From assembly GCF_900323515.1 (NCBI RefSeq), contig NZ_OOGT01000015.1, forward strand, positions 1 to 32,944: a DNA stretch of 32,944 nt. Direction: 5' to 3'. Positions 32,892 through 32,944 of the stretch are shown in pieces (positions within the stretch are counted from its first letter, which is position 1; each line of letters starts with the position of its first letter). This stretch comes from Acinetobacter stercoris. Its GTDB lineage: Bacteria; Pseudomonadota; Gammaproteobacteria; Pseudomonadales; Moraxellaceae. Below the pieces are notes generated by a model. The model was given only the letters and a program-made list of their open reading frames with translations. It ran no database searches and was not told the origin of the DNA. Position numbers and translations under genes: made by a program.

Positions 32892-32920
32892 ATAATATGA
32901 ATTATCCACATGATAGTCAA
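32892..32920 (-). promoter_or_regulatory. Sigma70 promoter for tRNA-Glu copy 3
   Basis: On the minus strand TTGACT (32920-32915) and TATTAT (32897-32892) are 17 bases apart. The 16 bases after the -10 box lead to the mature 5' end. Confidence 0.8.
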
Positions 32921-32944
32921 ACTTGAATAAGTATTATTTATAAA

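Overview
The window looks like chromosomal DNA of an Acinetobacter-type gammaproteobacterium (Moraxellaceae). This rests on moderately AT-rich codon use, a one-piece RNase HI/DnaQ polypeptide, FimL beside NudC, a very long LysM-rich MltD followed by a YejABEF-type importer, and an rsmI/lpoA/yraN/dolP cluster. Most of the window is ordinary core genome. I see no CRISPR array, transposase, integrase, phage gene or obvious defence system.

Layout. 1-2442: a conspicuously AT-rich pair of genes, a TauD/TfdA-like Fe(II)/2-oxoglutarate dioxygenase and a polytopic permease of unknown substrate; this is the best candidate for accessory DNA. 2444-4877: two near-identical ~147-bp direct repeats, each holding a tRNA-Leu(UAA) and its terminator, flank a Tat-exported PhoD-like phosphatase; tRNA-Cys precedes the second copy. 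5030-7164: folD, an ETFB-lysine-methyltransferase-like gene and a small lipoprotein. 7304-10680: a KgtP-type 2-oxoglutarate symporter and glpD, diverging from a 545-bp gap. 10731-14578: rsmI diverging from lpoA-yraN-dolP, the E. coli yraLMNP order but without diaA, then an esterase. 14661-18630 (minus strand): rnhA-dnaQ fusion, then fimL, then nudC, with fimL and nudC abutting. 18844-27724: mltD with eight canonical LysM repeats, then yejA, yejB, yejE and yejF, an order like the P. aeruginosa mltD/npp region. 27826-29792: an Old Yellow Enzyme-like oxidoreductase convergent with a GST. 29936-32875: three identical tRNA-Glu(UUC) genes flanking a lipase-like hydrolase and an MmuP-like amino acid permease.

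Functional themes: envelope upkeep (LpoA, DolP, MltD, YejABEF, several lipoproteins), nucleotide and genome housekeeping (FolD, RsmI, YraN, RNase HI/DnaQ, NudC), carbon entry (KgtP, GlpD, MmuP) and translation (six tRNAs). The points most worth a second look are the AT-rich dioxygenase/permease pair against the duplicated tRNA-Leu cassette, the short LpoA without a lipobox, the RNase HI-DnaQ fusion with its acidic linker, the LysM-rich MltD, and several strong inverted repeats (an 18-bp perfect hairpin between yejA and yejB; a 12-bp operator-like palindrome before the Old Yellow Enzyme gene; palindromes that take in the CCA ends of both tRNA-Leu genes).
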